Counted from the first letter of the stretch, positions 8,851 through 18,737 are shown. The stretch is 64,000 nt of DNA from Bacteroides muris (ex Afrizal et al. 2022) (GCF_004793475.1 NZ_SRYZ01000001.1:62001-126000); one strand, 5' to 3'. The notes: generated by a model from the letters alone, not told the origin. A program made the numbers and translations.

Positions 8851-11800
8851 ATGAAATTAGATAGATTTATAAACCGTCCGGTACTGTCAACGGTAATCTC
8901 CATCCTGATAGTAATCCTGGGACTCATTGGTCTGGCCACACTACCTATCACACAATACCCGGACATTGCCCCTCCTACCGTTTCGGTACGTGCCACCTAT
9001 CAGGGTGCCAATGCACAAACGGTATTGAACTCTGTCATTGCACCGTTAGAGGACCAAATCAATGGTGTGGAGAACATGATGTACATGACCTCCAATGCCG
9101 CAAACAACGGCTCTGCAGATATATCCATTTACTTTAAACAAGGCACCGACCCCGACATGGCTGCGGTCAACGTACAGAACCGTGTATCTATGGCACAAGG
9201 CTTGTTGCCGGCAGAAGTTACCAGAGTCGGCGTAACTACCCAGAAACGCCAAACCTCCATGTTGATGGTATTCTCCATCTATGATGAGAACGACCAGTAC
9301 AACATCGAATTTCTAGAGAACTATGCCAACATCAACCTTATTCCGGAAATAAAGCGTGTAAACGGTGTGGGCGATGCCAATGTGCTCGGTCAGGACTACT
9401 CCATGCGTATCTGGCTGAAACCGGACATCATGGCTCAATACAAATTGGTGCCCAACGACATTTCCGGCGTATTAGCGGAGCAGAACATAGAGGCGGCTCC
9501 CGGCCAGTTCGGCGAACGCGGCAAGCAGAGCTTCCAATACACCATCCGCTACAAAGGACGTCTGCAACAGCCCGAAGAGTTTGAGAATATCGTTGTCAAG
9601 GCACTTGAAAACGGTGAAGTACTCCGCCTGAAAGACATAGCGGACATAGAGCTGGGACGTTTGTCTTATAACTTCAACAATATGGTAAACGGACACAAGT
9701 CTGTGACCTGTATCGTTTACCAGATGGCCGGTTCCAATGCCACACAAACCATCAGTGACTTGGAAGAGGTACTTAACAATGCTTCCACGACTCTGCCTTC
9801 CGGATTGAAAATCAATATTGCCCAGAGTGCCAACGACTTCCTGTTTGCTTCTATCCACGAAGTTGTCAAGACATTGATCGAGGCATTTATCCTCGTATTC
9901 ATCGTAGTATACATCTTCCTGCAGGATATGCGGTCTACACTGATTCCTTCCATAGCCATCCCGGTAGCTTTGATTGCAACTTTCTTCGTATTGAAACTGA
10001 TTGGATTCAGTATCAACTTGCTGACCCTCTCGGCCATGGTGCTCGCTATTGCGATTGTGGTCGATGATGCCATAGTCGTTGTCGAGGGTGTCCATGCCAA
10101 GCTGGATCAAGGATACAAGTCGGCACGGACCGCATCCATCGATGCCATGAGCGAACTGGGCGGTGCCATCATCTCCATCACCTTGGTAATGATGTCCGTG
10201 TTTGTTCCGGTAAGCTTCATGGGCGGTACTGCCGGTACGTTCTACCGCCAGTTCGGTCTTACCATGGCGATTTCCATCGGTTTCTCGGCCCTGAACGCCT
10301 TGACGCTGAGTCCGGCCTTGTGCGCCATCTTCCTGAAACCGCACAACAGCGACACTACCGTGCAAGAACGGATGGGTGTTGCAGCCAAGGAGGCCCGCAA
10401 AATCATGATTGCCCGTTATGCAGATTCCATCGGTCGGATGATGCGTCCCAGCCTGACGCTGCTTTTCACTATCATTGCTATCTTAGGCATGATTTTCGGG
10501 CTATTCAGTTTCGAGAATCATCCCATACTTTGTATGGTTATGATTGTAATCAGCATCCTTGCACTGGCAGGCATGACCACCGACAAATTCAAGCACTCTT
10601 TCAATGCTTCCTACGATAACATTCTAGGCAAGTATAAAAAGCAAGTATTGCGTTTCATACAAAAGAAGTGGCTGTCGGGCAGTATTGTTGTAGGCTCCAT
10701 CATTCTGCTGGTAGTCTTTATGAACATCACACCGACAGGTATGGTGCCCAATGAAGATACCGGTACCATTATGGGAGTAGTGACTCTTCCTCCAGGAACT
10801 TCACAAGAACGTGCCATGGAAGTGCTTAACCGTGTGGACAGTCTTGTTGCAGCCGATCCGGCAGTAGAATCGCGTACCGTAATCTCAGGTTTCAGTTTTA
10901 TCGGAGGTCAGGGACCTTCTTACGGTTCGCTCATCATCAAACTGAAGAACTGGGAAGAACGTTCCACCATGCAGAATTCAACGGTGGTCTACGCTACACT
11001 CTTTATGCGTGCACAGAAAATCATCAAGGAAGCCCAGGTATTGTTCTTTGCTCCCCCTATGATTCCGGGGTACTCGGCATCCAGTGATATCGAGCTGAAC
11101 ATGCAGGATAAGACCGGTGGCGACCTGAACCACTTCTTCGACGTGGTGAACAACTATACCGCCGCCCTGGAAACTCGTCCGGAAATCAACTCCGCAAAAA
11201 CCAGCTTCAACCCCAACTTCCCGCAATATATGCTGGATATCGATGCAGCCGCCTGCAAGAAAGCAGGTATCAGCCCAAGTGACATCCTCAGCACCATGCA
11301 GGGATATTTTGGAGGTATTTACGCTTCCAACTTCAACAGCTTCGGTAAAATGTATCGTGTAATGATTCAGGCAGAACCGAACGCAACCAAGAATCTGGAG
11401 TCGCTCTCCAGTATCAAGGTACGCAACGGCAACGAAATGGCTCCCATCACTCAGTTTGTATCTATCAAGAAGGTATACGGTCCTGATATCATCAGCCGTT
11501 TCAACCTTTATACATCCATGAAGGTAATGGTAGCTCCCGCCAACGGTTATACATCCGGCCAGGCACTGACAGCCATTGCAGAAGTAGCCAAGGAGAACCT
11601 GCCTGCAGGCTTTGCCTACGAACTTGGCGGTATGGCACGCGAAGAAGCCGAAACAAGCGGCAGTACCACGGGATTGATTTTTGTGCTCTGCTTCGTGTTC
11701 GTCTACCTGTTGCTAAGCGCGCAATATGAGAGCTACATCCTTCCGCTCTCCGTATTGCTCTCCGTGCCGTTCGGTTTGCTAGGCAGCTTCTTGTTTGTCA

Positions 11801-12267
11801 GCGGCATCGGTTCATTGGGCAACATTCCTGCACTGAAAATGATTCTGGGCACCATGTCCAACGACATCTATATGCAGATTGCCCTTATCATGCTGATGGG
11901 TCTGTTGGCCAAAAACGCCATCTTGATTGTAGAGTTCGCCCTCGACCGCCGCAAGATGGGCATGAGCATCACGTGGGCTGCCGTGCTGGGTGCAGGTGCC
12001 CGTCTGCGTCCTATCCTGATGACATCGTTGGCAATGATTGTCGGCCTGCTTCCGTTGATGTTTGCTTCAGGCGCGGGTGCCAACGGTAACCGCACGCTGG
12101 GTACTTCAGCCATCGGCGGCATGTTAATCGGTATGATTCTGCAAATCTTCATAGTGCCCGCACTGTTCGTGGCATTCCAGTACCTGCAGGAGAAATTCAA
12201 GCCGATGGAATGGGAAGATGTGGACAACTCGGATGCAGAACCGGAGATTGAACAATATACAAAATAG
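8851..12267 (+). CDS. RND efflux pump, inner-membrane transporter (HAE1/AcrB family)
   Basis: Proton-driven inner-membrane pump that exports hydrophobic or amphipathic compounds through the adaptor and outer-membrane channel. 1138 aa, slightly longer than E. coli AcrB. Starts MKLDRFINRPVLSTVISILI, the usual first TM helix. PPTVSVRATYQGANAQTV and GVGDANVLG are porter-domain blocks. In the TM4 region LSAMVLAIAIVVDDAIVVVEG carries the paired Asp of the proton relay; the second half has AQYESYILPLSVLLSVPFGLLG and LIMLMGLLAKNAILIVEFA (conserved Lys/Asn region) and GARLRPILMTSLAMIVGLLPL. An acidic tail (EDVDNSDAEPEIEQ) ends the protein. Central gene of the operon. Confidence 0.96.
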   Translation: MKLDRFINRPVLSTVISILIVILGLIGLATLPITQYPDIAPPTVSVRATYQGANAQTVLNSVIAPLEDQINGVENMMYMTSNAANNGSADISIYFKQGTDPDMAAVNVQNRVSMAQGLLPAEVTRVGVTTQKRQTSMLMVFSIYDENDQYNIEFLENYANINLIPEIKRVNGVGDANVLGQDYSMRIWLKPDIMAQYKLVPNDISGVLAEQNIEAAPGQFGERGKQSFQYTIRYKGRLQQPEEFENIVVKALENGEVLRLKDIADIELGRLSYNFNNMVNGHKSVTCIVYQMAGSNATQTISDLEEVLNNASTTLPSGLKINIAQSANDFLFASIHEVVKTLIEAFILVFIVVYIFLQDMRSTLIPSIAIPVALIATFFVLKLIGFSINLLTLSAMVLAIAIVVDDAIVVVEGVHAKLDQGYKSARTASIDAMSELGGAIISITLVMMSVFVPVSFMGGTAGTFYRQFGLTMAISIGFSALNALTLSPALCAIFLKPHNSDTTVQERMGVAAKEARKIMIARYADSIGRMMRPSLTLLFTIIAILGMIFGLFSFENHPILCMVMIVISILALAGMTTDKFKHSFNASYDNILGKYKKQVLRFIQKKWLSGSIVVGSIILLVVFMNITPTGMVPNEDTGTIMGVVTLPPGTSQERAMEVLNRVDSLVAADPAVESRTVISGFSFIGGQGPSYGSLIIKLKNWEERSTMQNSTVVYATLFMRAQKIIKEAQVLFFAPPMIPGYSASSDIELNMQDKTGGDLNHFFDVVNNYTAALETRPEINSAKTSFNPNFPQYMLDIDAAACKKAGISPSDILSTMQGYFGGIYASNFNSFGKMYRVMIQAEPNATKNLESLSSIKVRNGNEMAPITQFVSIKKVYGPDIISRFNLYTSMKVMVAPANGYTSGQALTAIAEVAKENLPAGFAYELGGMAREEAETSGSTTGLIFVLCFVFVYLLLSAQYESYILPLSVLLSVPFGLLGSFLFVSGIGSLGNIPALKMILGTMSNDIYMQIALIMLMGLLAKNAILIVEFALDRRKMGMSITWAAVLGAGARLRPILMTSLAMIVGLLPLMFASGAGANGNRTLGTSAIGGMLIGMILQIFIVPALFVAFQYLQEKFKPMEWEDVDNSDAEPEIEQYTK

Positions 12268-12286
12268 TGATTAACGATTAGCGATT

Positions 12287-13672
12287 ATGAAGAAAATAAT
12301 ATGCCTGATGTGCGCAACTGCTTTATTGAGCAGTTGCCACATCTACAAATCATACGACAGACCCGAAGACATAACAACTGCCGGACTGTATCGCGACACG
12401 GCGTCCGTGAACGATACATTAGCCGCAGATACGGCCAACTTCGGTAATCTGCCTTGGAGAGAAGTGTTCACAGACCCGCAGCTGCAGACACTTATCGAGC
12501 AAGCACTCACCAACAACGGTGACCTGCGCAGTGCCGCCTTGAACGTGAAACAAGCACAAGCCGCACTGATGTCTGCCCGCCTTGCCTATGCTCCGATGCT
12601 TGCCTTGTCTCCGCAAGGAACCGTCAGCAGCTGGGACAAGGGAAAGGCTACACAAATCTACTCCCTGCCCGTCACCGCAAGCTGGCAAGTCGACCTCTTC
12701 GGTCAACTGCTGAACCCGAAGCGACAAGCAAAGGTTAGCTTGAAGCAGACGCAATTCTACGAACAAGCCGTTCAGACGCAAGTCATCGCTGGCGTAGCCA
12801 ACATGTACTACACCCTGCTGATGCTAGACCGCCAACTGCAAATCACCGAAGGCACCGTCGAGATTCTGAAAAAGAACCTGGAGACCGTGCAAGCCATGAA
12901 AGATGCAGGCATCTACGGAACCACTTCTGCTGCCGTAGAGCAGAGCCGCACTGCCTACGCTCAAGTTATGGCATCACTGCCCGACATACGCCAGAGCATA
13001 CGCGAAACCGAAAACGCCCTCTGCCTGATGTTGCACCAACCGGCACAGAGCATCGCACGCGGTGTGCTGGAAGAGCAACAGCTGCCTACGGAATTTTCAG
13101 TAGGTATCCCCTTGCAGTTGCTATCCAACCGTCCGGACGTGAAAGCTGCCGAGATGTCACTGGCTGCCAACTACTATAACACCAATAGCGCCCGTGCCGC
13201 TTTCTACCCGCAGATTACATTGAGCGGTTCGGGAGGCTGGACCAATAACTCCGGTGCAGGTATCGTCAACCCGGGCAAACTACTGGCTTCCGCCATCGGT
13301 TCGCTGACGCAACCCTTGTTCTATCGCGGTGCCAACATTGCCCGTCTGAAACAAGCCAAGGCACAAGAGGAGCAGGCTAAGATTCAGTTCCAAACCGCCC
13401 TGCTGAATGCCGGAAATGAAGTGAGCAACGCCCTGCATCTGTATCAAATGGAGAAGGACAAAGCTGTTTCACGCACTATTCAAGTAAATTCTGCCCGCCA
13501 AGCTGCCTCAGATACAAAAGAATTGTTTAACTTAGGCACGTCGACCTATCTGGAAGTCTTGTCTGCCGAGCAGTCTTACCTCAGCGCACAGCTTGCAGAA
13601 GTATCCGACACCTTCAGCAGCATGCAGGCGGTTATCAGCCTGTATCAAGCGCTTGGAGGAGGAAGAGAATAA
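12287..13672 (+). CDS. Outer-membrane efflux factor (TolC/OprM/NodT type), lipoprotein
   Basis: Trimeric channel-tunnel that completes the RND pump. 461 aa. N-terminal lipobox LLSSC (Cys17). The two internally repeated OEP halves are visible: GNLPWREVFTDPQLQTLIEQALTNNGDLRSAALNVKQAQAAL in the first and LLSNRPDVKAAEMSLAANYYNTNSARAAFYPQITLSGSGGW in the second, each followed by long Ala/Gln-rich helices; the C-terminal LGTSTYLEVLSAEQSYLSAQLAEV is also typical. It starts 19 bp after the pump stop and ends the operon. Confidence 0.95.
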   Translation: MKKIICLMCATALLSSCHIYKSYDRPEDITTAGLYRDTASVNDTLAADTANFGNLPWREVFTDPQLQTLIEQALTNNGDLRSAALNVKQAQAALMSARLAYAPMLALSPQGTVSSWDKGKATQIYSLPVTASWQVDLFGQLLNPKRQAKVSLKQTQFYEQAVQTQVIAGVANMYYTLLMLDRQLQITEGTVEILKKNLETVQAMKDAGIYGTTSAAVEQSRTAYAQVMASLPDIRQSIRETENALCLMLHQPAQSIARGVLEEQQLPTEFSVGIPLQLLSNRPDVKAAEMSLAANYYNTNSARAAFYPQITLSGSGGWTNNSGAGIVNPGKLLASAIGSLTQPLFYRGANIARLKQAKAQEEQAKIQFQTALLNAGNEVSNALHLYQMEKDKAVSRTIQVNSARQAASDTKELFNLGTSTYLEVLSAEQSYLSAQLAEVSDTFSSMQAVISLYQALGGGRE

Positions 13673-13690
13673 AATGAGCGATAAGTGATT

Positions 13691-13771
13691 AGTGATTAGC
13701 GATTAATGAAATAGTAAATCCTAATCACTAACCATTTATCACTAATCATTAATCATTAATCGCTAATTACT
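13691..13771. repeat. 19-bp inverted repeat abutting the lpxA-type start codon
   Basis: Arms 13691-13709 and 13753-13771 pair with one mismatch. The right arm ends one base before the ATG at 13772. The unit GTGATTAGCGATTA repeats several times inside and also occurs in the spacer at 12268-12286. It could end the efflux transcript or hide the start codon of the next gene. Confidence 0.5.
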
Positions 13772-14539
13772 ATGATAAGTCCGTTAGCTTATGTAGATTC
13801 AGCCGCAAAAATCGGCAAGAATGTAACTATCCAGCCCTTTGCATTTATCGAAGGGAACGTGGAAATAGGTGATGACTGTATAATCATGTCGGGCGCCAAA
13901 GTCCTGAACGGCACCCGCCTGGGAAAAGGGAACAAGGTGCATCATAATGCCATCCTGGGTGCCGAACCACAAGACTTCCACTATACGGGAGAAGAAAGCC
14001 TGCTGGTTATCGGCGAGCACAACGATATCCGCGAGAACGTGGTCATCAGCCGTGCCACCCATGCAGAAAGCGCTACCCGCATCGGCAATGAAAACTACCT
14101 GATGGATGGTGTACACCTCTGCCACGACGTGCAGATAGGCAACCATTGTGTACTGGGTATCAAGACTACCGTAGCCGGAGAATGCCGGATAGACGACTGC
14201 ACCATTCTGAGCAGCAACGTTATTCTGCACCAATGCTGCCACATAGGAAGTTGGGTGCTGATTCAGGCAGGCTGCCGCATCGCCAAGGATGTGCCGCCCT
14301 ACGTCATCATGAACGGCAACCCGGCAGAGTACCACGGCATCAACGCCGCCGTGCTTCAACACAAGCATCAGGCGACCGAACGTGTGTTGCGCCATATCGT
14401 GAATGCATACCGTCTGGTATACCAGGGAAACTTCAGCGTGCAGGATGCCTTACAGAAGATTGAAGACCAAGTACCGATGAGTGACGAGATACACAATATC
14501 ATCAACTTCATCAGGAATTCCAAAGGAATCGTGAAGTAA
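13772..14539 (+). CDS. lpxA: Acyl-ACP--UDP-GlcNAc O-acyltransferase, LpxA type
   Basis: Predicted to transfer a hydroxyacyl chain from ACP to UDP-GlcNAc, the first step of lipid A synthesis. 255 aa, close to the E. coli enzyme. The left-handed beta-helix hexapeptide repeats are obvious (VDSAAKIGKNVTIQPFAFIEGNVEIGDDCIIMSGAKV). The catalytic region reads YLMDGVHLCHDVQIGNHC, where the HxxH pair matches His122/His125 of E. coli LpxA. The C-terminal helical part ends INFIRNSKGIVK. In Bacteroides the main lipid A cluster usually has its own lpxA next to a fused lpxC-fabZ; here it stands alone, so this could be a second copy with a different acyl or sugar preference. Confidence 0.88.
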   Translation: MISPLAYVDSAAKIGKNVTIQPFAFIEGNVEIGDDCIIMSGAKVLNGTRLGKGNKVHHNAILGAEPQDFHYTGEESLLVIGEHNDIRENVVISRATHAESATRIGNENYLMDGVHLCHDVQIGNHCVLGIKTTVAGECRIDDCTILSSNVILHQCCHIGSWVLIQAGCRIAKDVPPYVIMNGNPAEYHGINAAVLQHKHQATERVLRHIVNAYRLVYQGNFSVQDALQKIEDQVPMSDEIHNIINFIRNSKGIVK

Positions 14540-14552
14540 ACACCCTTCTTCG

Positions 14553-14622
14553 GGCACGAATCACGCAGACAATACGGATGGATAAATTCTTTTCTGTAAG
14601 TCTGCGTAGTTCGTGCCTTTTT
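14553..14622 (+). terminator. Strong hairpin terminator after lpxA
   Basis: Arms 14553-14570 and 14600-14617 pair over 18 bp with two mismatches, followed by TTTTT. It begins 14 bp after the stop codon. It lies between convergent genes and could act in both directions. Confidence 0.75.
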
Positions 14623-14680
14623 CTATACTCCTCCTCTACAGATACTTCCTCCGTAAGTACCTCGGCAATTTTTCGATACT

Positions 14681-17314
14681 TCAAAAATTCAGCCTCATTT
14701 TGATCAGTATTTCTCTCGGGCGGAAGTAATTCAATGTTGTACTTTCACTCATGGAAGAGTAAGTTGTTTGTTGGAAATTTCGTTTATTCAGTACATTGTT
14801 GAAGCTAAACTCTATTTCCACTTTTCCCCATAAATAAGAAGTGCCAATATCCATAAAATAAATTGAAGAATATATAGGTTTTCTGCTTAACAAATATTGG
14901 TTGTCCCATTTTAGTCTCCAACTACTTGTGGGAAATAAATTGAATGTCAGGTTGCTGTGAAAATACTCTGCGTGTACCCCTTGCGTTATTTCACTGGAAA
15001 GTGCAGAACGCAAATATTCCTCACTTCCTTCTATACTTATATATTTGCAAGGCTGGACAGAGAAGTTGAATGCCAGCGAAAGATTCCTTGTTGTATATGG
15101 CACTATCTCCTCTGATAGCAGATTCTTGGTTTGGGACTGGCTGTAATTTCCGGTAAGTGCGGTAAAGAGTTTCCACCAGCCGAAGTTTTTCGAGAGTCGT
15201 GTACGGGCATTCCAATACAAGTTCCGATGCTTGATGTCAAGCATTTCGTTTGAACTCAGAATGCCATCTTGCTTCGTACTCAGCATTTTGTCCTGCCAAT
15301 TGGGGATAATGCTGCCTCCCGCTGACCAAAATAGTCCATTCATTGGATTGTTGAATTTAAGAACGAGATTGTAAACAAGCGATCTGGAATCATAAAAGCT
15401 GCTACCGTTAAAGGCATTTCTATAGTTTGTGAATATATAGTTTGTATAGAAGTAATTGATATTCGGTATTTGATAGCTGAAATTAACTGCATTGATGAGT
15501 TTCCAATAAGCATTCAGTTCATAAGTGACGTTGAATAAAGGCTCTATATAAACACGATGTATATTCTCTTTTTCACCTTCCTTTTTATAGTTAAGATGGT
15601 ATTTATGGTAGGATATAGGAATATCCAATCGCAATTCCCAGTGATAATTTTTATATCGCAGGGAGGGGGTGCTATAAATTTTGGTATCCATAAAAGTAAG
15701 GTCATTGACGAAGTTGTCAGCCGTTGTCGGGTATATTTCGTCGTTCTCCTTACAATATAGTGCCGAACCCATCTTCTGATTATGATATTCCACTCCTACC
15801 TGCATATTGGCATAGAATCCGGCAATTTTAAGTTGCAGTTCTGTTGATGTATGAGAATGAAAATAGCGTAAATAGCCATCCTGCATAAATGCGTCGTAAG
15901 GCTTTCCAGCGTTTATCACCTTTTCATATAAACCCGGAGATACAATCATCTTCTGGGGGGATTCATGAAAAGAATTGTTCGATAGAATTTTCAGTACATG
16001 ACCTTTTCCGTAAGTGCCAATCAGTTGGAAATAGTTGGATATGTCCTTTCTCTTGACCTGCGTTGTTGCATTAATGAGGGTATTGTTGCTGTTAATAAAG
16101 CTACCGACCTTATTGTTCTCTATATTTCCGACCATATAGTTGCGGATATATTTTTTGTTGCCGTTCAACTGATAATCCATTTCGGCAGTGTAGCATTCTG
16201 TATTCAGCGACAGATTGTCATCTTCTTGTATGGTGATATTTCCGTCGGGATAAAAATAAGACAAAAATCTGTCGTTTTTCTGTTTGTCCTGCTTATTTAC
16301 ATAGGTAAATTGCCCTCGCAAGTTGGAAGTGCTGCTTATCTTATAAAGATGGTTGGCGGCGAACAAATGGCTACGGTTCATTAAATAGCGCTTTTCGTCT
16401 ATTCCCCGTATGGATATGGATGGCACAGACAATAAAGGCTCGATAGAGATATCCTCGACATTATCATCTCCGCTTTGCAAGCGAACTTCATCACTGACAT
16501 CTTCGCCGATATTATTCGTTTTGTAGATAGACAGATTCTGTTGCCGTTTTCCGAAGAACAGTCCTACAAGGCGTGCATCCCATACCAACTCATCATTGCC
16601 GGAATATCCGATACCTATATCTGCACTGCCTGAAAATGTATAGCGTACATCATCCGTCAACACCAGGTTCAAGGCGGCTTGCTCACTGAATGATTTGCCT
16701 CGCAGTACAGATATGGCTTGATGATTTCTTAAAACTTGAACCTCTTTTACGACTTTGTTTGACAAGTTATTAGTGGCAAGCGAATAACGGTTACCCATAA
16801 GATCCATCCCTTCAATGTATAGTTTGCTGATGGCTTTATCCTCGAACTTGATTTGTCCCGATGGGAGCACTTCTATGCCTGGCATTTTCTTCAGCACATC
16901 GGCAATGGTTCTGTCTTGTGGCATCTGGAATCCACTGACGGAATATATCAGTGTGTCTTTCCGCTCAATAATGCGTTTAGACGTTACTTTTACTTCTTTA
17001 ATCTTGTATCCTTTATTTTGAAGGATAAAAGTACTTCCGCTCTTGAACTTCATTGCTGGCATTATCTGCTTTTCACATCCTATATGTGACAACATGATGC
17101 AGTGGGGAACTGAATCAGAGGAAATAAGGAAATCCCCTTTTTTATCAGTATAGGTAAAGTCGATTATCAACATCTGTTCATTGAGCAGTGATACAACAGC
17201 ATCTTCTATCCCTTTACCTGTCTGACTGTCATTTACAGTCCCTCGATAAACTTGTTGTGAATAAGCATATATATTGCCGTACAGAATAAGTATAAATAAA
17301 GAGATAATTCGCAT
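14681..17314 (-). CDS. TonB-dependent receptor-like outer-membrane beta-barrel protein
   Basis: 877 aa. Signal peptide (MRIISLFILILYGNIYAYS), then a carboxypeptidase-regulatory-like domain (YRGTVNDSQTGKGIEDAVVSLLN), then a plug-like segment (DVLKKMPGIEVLPSGQIKFEDKAISKLYIEGMDLMGNRYSLATNNL, about residues 135-200), then a long run of barrel strands ending in Phe, as outer-membrane barrels do. No clear TonB box is evident. It starts 10 bp after the stop of a GLPGLI-family gene, so the two should be co-transcribed. The family is often found beside GLPGLI proteins in Bacteroidota but its cargo is not known. It is the last gene of the locus running from 20385. Confidence 0.85.
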   Translation of the reverse strand: MRIISLFILILYGNIYAYSQQVYRGTVNDSQTGKGIEDAVVSLLNEQMLIIDFTYTDKKGDFLISSDSVPHCIMLSHIGCEKQIMPAMKFKSGSTFILQNKGYKIKEVKVTSKRIIERKDTLIYSVSGFQMPQDRTIADVLKKMPGIEVLPSGQIKFEDKAISKLYIEGMDLMGNRYSLATNNLSNKVVKEVQVLRNHQAISVLRGKSFSEQAALNLVLTDDVRYTFSGSADIGIGYSGNDELVWDARLVGLFFGKRQQNLSIYKTNNIGEDVSDEVRLQSGDDNVEDISIEPLLSVPSISIRGIDEKRYLMNRSHLFAANHLYKISSTSNLRGQFTYVNKQDKQKNDRFLSYFYPDGNITIQEDDNLSLNTECYTAEMDYQLNGNKKYIRNYMVGNIENNKVGSFINSNNTLINATTQVKRKDISNYFQLIGTYGKGHVLKILSNNSFHESPQKMIVSPGLYEKVINAGKPYDAFMQDGYLRYFHSHTSTELQLKIAGFYANMQVGVEYHNQKMGSALYCKENDEIYPTTADNFVNDLTFMDTKIYSTPSLRYKNYHWELRLDIPISYHKYHLNYKKEGEKENIHRVYIEPLFNVTYELNAYWKLINAVNFSYQIPNINYFYTNYIFTNYRNAFNGSSFYDSRSLVYNLVLKFNNPMNGLFWSAGGSIIPNWQDKMLSTKQDGILSSNEMLDIKHRNLYWNARTRLSKNFGWWKLFTALTGNYSQSQTKNLLSEEIVPYTTRNLSLAFNFSVQPCKYISIEGSEEYLRSALSSEITQGVHAEYFHSNLTFNLFPTSSWRLKWDNQYLLSRKPIYSSIYFMDIGTSYLWGKVEIEFSFNNVLNKRNFQQTTYSSMSESTTLNYFRPREILIKMRLNF

Positions 17315-17324
17315 GTCTGTTCCT

Positions 17325-18134
17325 TTAATATTCTAAAAATACCGGCATCTTGTCATCATATTTGAGCGGTTTCCCGTTTGCGTCTATTCCGAGACTTGTC
17401 TCAATGCCCATTTGTCTGAAATAGCCGACTGGATCTTTGGCCGACTTTATCAACAATCGTTTCAGAGCTTCCCGGCTACATTTAATATATTTCAGATTGG
17501 GAATGCTGATAGCCTCTTTATCCATATTCTTTATTTCGATACACTCAAATAAGAATTCTCCTTTTTTATCTTCTGCTTTCAGGATTAAGCCGGGCAGACC
17601 ACATAATTTCCAGGGACCATCACTAATGGGAATATCGGTTGTGAACCATACGAACCATGTTCTTCCCCGAAAGTTGGTTTGCGCTTTTTGGCATTGGTAG
17701 TCTGCGATAGTTATACTTTCATCTGTACAGATTCTCCATTGAGGCTTTTCCAAGTCTTCTTCATAAATATAGTTCTTAAAATCCCTGTCAGTATAGGTCG
17801 TCTTTCCTTTCTGCGGATAGTTCTTATATACTACATAATATTGATAACTACGTGGATAAGCAGATTTTCCCAAGGCGTTTTGCACTTCTTGAAACGTTCC
17901 TCCATGAGCAAGTATATTGTTGCGGATTTCATCGGTTTTTGTTTCCCACAGACTGTAGAATTTGGATGTTTTCTTTCCAATATCCAAAATATGCTCATCC
18001 AAAGATAGTTTCTTTGAGTCTTCCCATGCCTTGAATTTGGAAGCGTAGTGAATGCGTAACCGGACACTGTCTATCTCTTGTGCCTCGCCATGCGAAGCGA
18101 AAAGAATGAATAGCAGGCAATATACAAGTTTCAT
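17325..18134 (-). CDS. GLPGLI family protein, copy 1
   Basis: Exported protein of the GLPGLI family, named for the motif seen here in GPWKLCGLPGLILKAEDKKG. Function unknown. 269 aa with signal peptide (MKLVYCLLFILFASHGEAQ). Conserved blocks shared with copy 2: KFYSLWET, GKSAYPRSYQYYVVYKNYP, ADYQCQKAQTNFRGRTWFVWFTTDIPISDGPWKLC, and a C-terminal DANGKPLKYDDKMPVFLEY. The YQC...GR.W..W..DIP pattern is the typical core. Ends 10 bp before the barrel-protein start. Copy 1 and copy 2 each follow a small three-Cys peptide gene, indicating a tandem duplication of the pair. Confidence 0.9.
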   Translation of the reverse strand: MKLVYCLLFILFASHGEAQEIDSVRLRIHYASKFKAWEDSKKLSLDEHILDIGKKTSKFYSLWETKTDEIRNNILAHGGTFQEVQNALGKSAYPRSYQYYVVYKNYPQKGKTTYTDRDFKNYIYEEDLEKPQWRICTDESITIADYQCQKAQTNFRGRTWFVWFTTDIPISDGPWKLCGLPGLILKAEDKKGEFLFECIEIKNMDKEAISIPNLKYIKCSREALKRLLIKSAKDPVGYFRQMGIETSLGIDANGKPLKYDDKMPVFLEY

Positions 18135-18182
18135 AACTATAATTATTTGAAAGATTTACCAATACAGCTTTTGATAGTAGCA

Positions 18183-18297
18183 AACAATAACTTGGTGTTG
18201 TTTTAGATGAAATGAGAGCATTTTATCTCATCAAATTGTCTGAATGCGTACCAAGTTATTGTTCAAGTATTACTATACAAACTAAGTTTGTATAGTA
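18183..18297. repeat. Nested inverted repeats between peptide 1 and GLPGLI 1
   Basis: Two adjacent dyads. One has perfect 14-bp arms (18183-18196 and 18250-18263) enclosing a smaller ATGAGA/TCTCAT dyad. The other is a perfect palindrome with 13-bp arms and one central base (18271-18283 and 18285-18297). Neither ends in a clear U-tract on the minus strand, so they may attenuate or process the transcript or bind a regulator. Confidence 0.5.
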
Positions 18298-18349
18298 TAA
18301 GAACTTTCTGTAAGCAAAGAAATCAGAGTTTCTCTAGCCCTTTCTTTCC

Positions 18350-18535
18350 TTATTTGCCAGCACAATCTTTTTTTGACCAAGAGTCAAGTAACATGCAGGC
18401 TTCCTCTGCCGTAGCACTATCTGGAATCTGATGCACAGTTCCACAATCGGTAATAATGGCTTGGGAAATTTCTACGGCTGCATAACTTAATGAAGTTAAT
18501 GCAATAAGTGCGAAAAACAATAAATACTTTTTCAT
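18350..18535 (-). CDS. Small secreted three-Cys peptide, copy 1
   Basis: 61 aa. The N-terminus is a clean signal peptide (MKKYLLFFALIALTSLSYA), leaving a mature peptide of roughly 41 residues beginning AVEISQAIITDCG. Three cysteines (in DCG, EEAC and KKDC) are spaced the same way in a second, broken copy at 19708-19888. Conserved core: I-I-T-[DE]-C-G-T, QIP.S, EAC..LD. It resembles the small secreted peptides found near TPR regulators in Bacteroides, but lacks the NVEALA signature, and I do not recognise a named family. It lies directly upstream of GLPGLI copy 1, 215 bp apart with structured DNA between. Confidence 0.7.
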   Translation of the reverse strand: MKKYLLFFALIALTSLSYAAVEISQAIITDCGTVHQIPDSATAEEACMLLDSWSKKDCAGK

Positions 18536-18737
18536 AATACCATCAAATTAAATTAATCACTTTAGTTAATTTGAGATTCTCGGTGTTCCTCAATCTCTTG
18601 CTTAGTTCGCGAAACTAATATTTTTATGTCAACATATATCTTAATAGAAAATGGATTGTAAAACCTAATGTCAGGATAAGTAGTACGGCTACGATATTTT
18701 TATAAGTAAAGAGTCGAAATCTACTGTTTTATTAATG

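Noticed and set aside
9472..10365. 297-aa minus-strand ORF inside the RND pump gene
   Set aside because: Antisense shadow; His/Asp/Gln-rich low-complexity translation, no family similarity.
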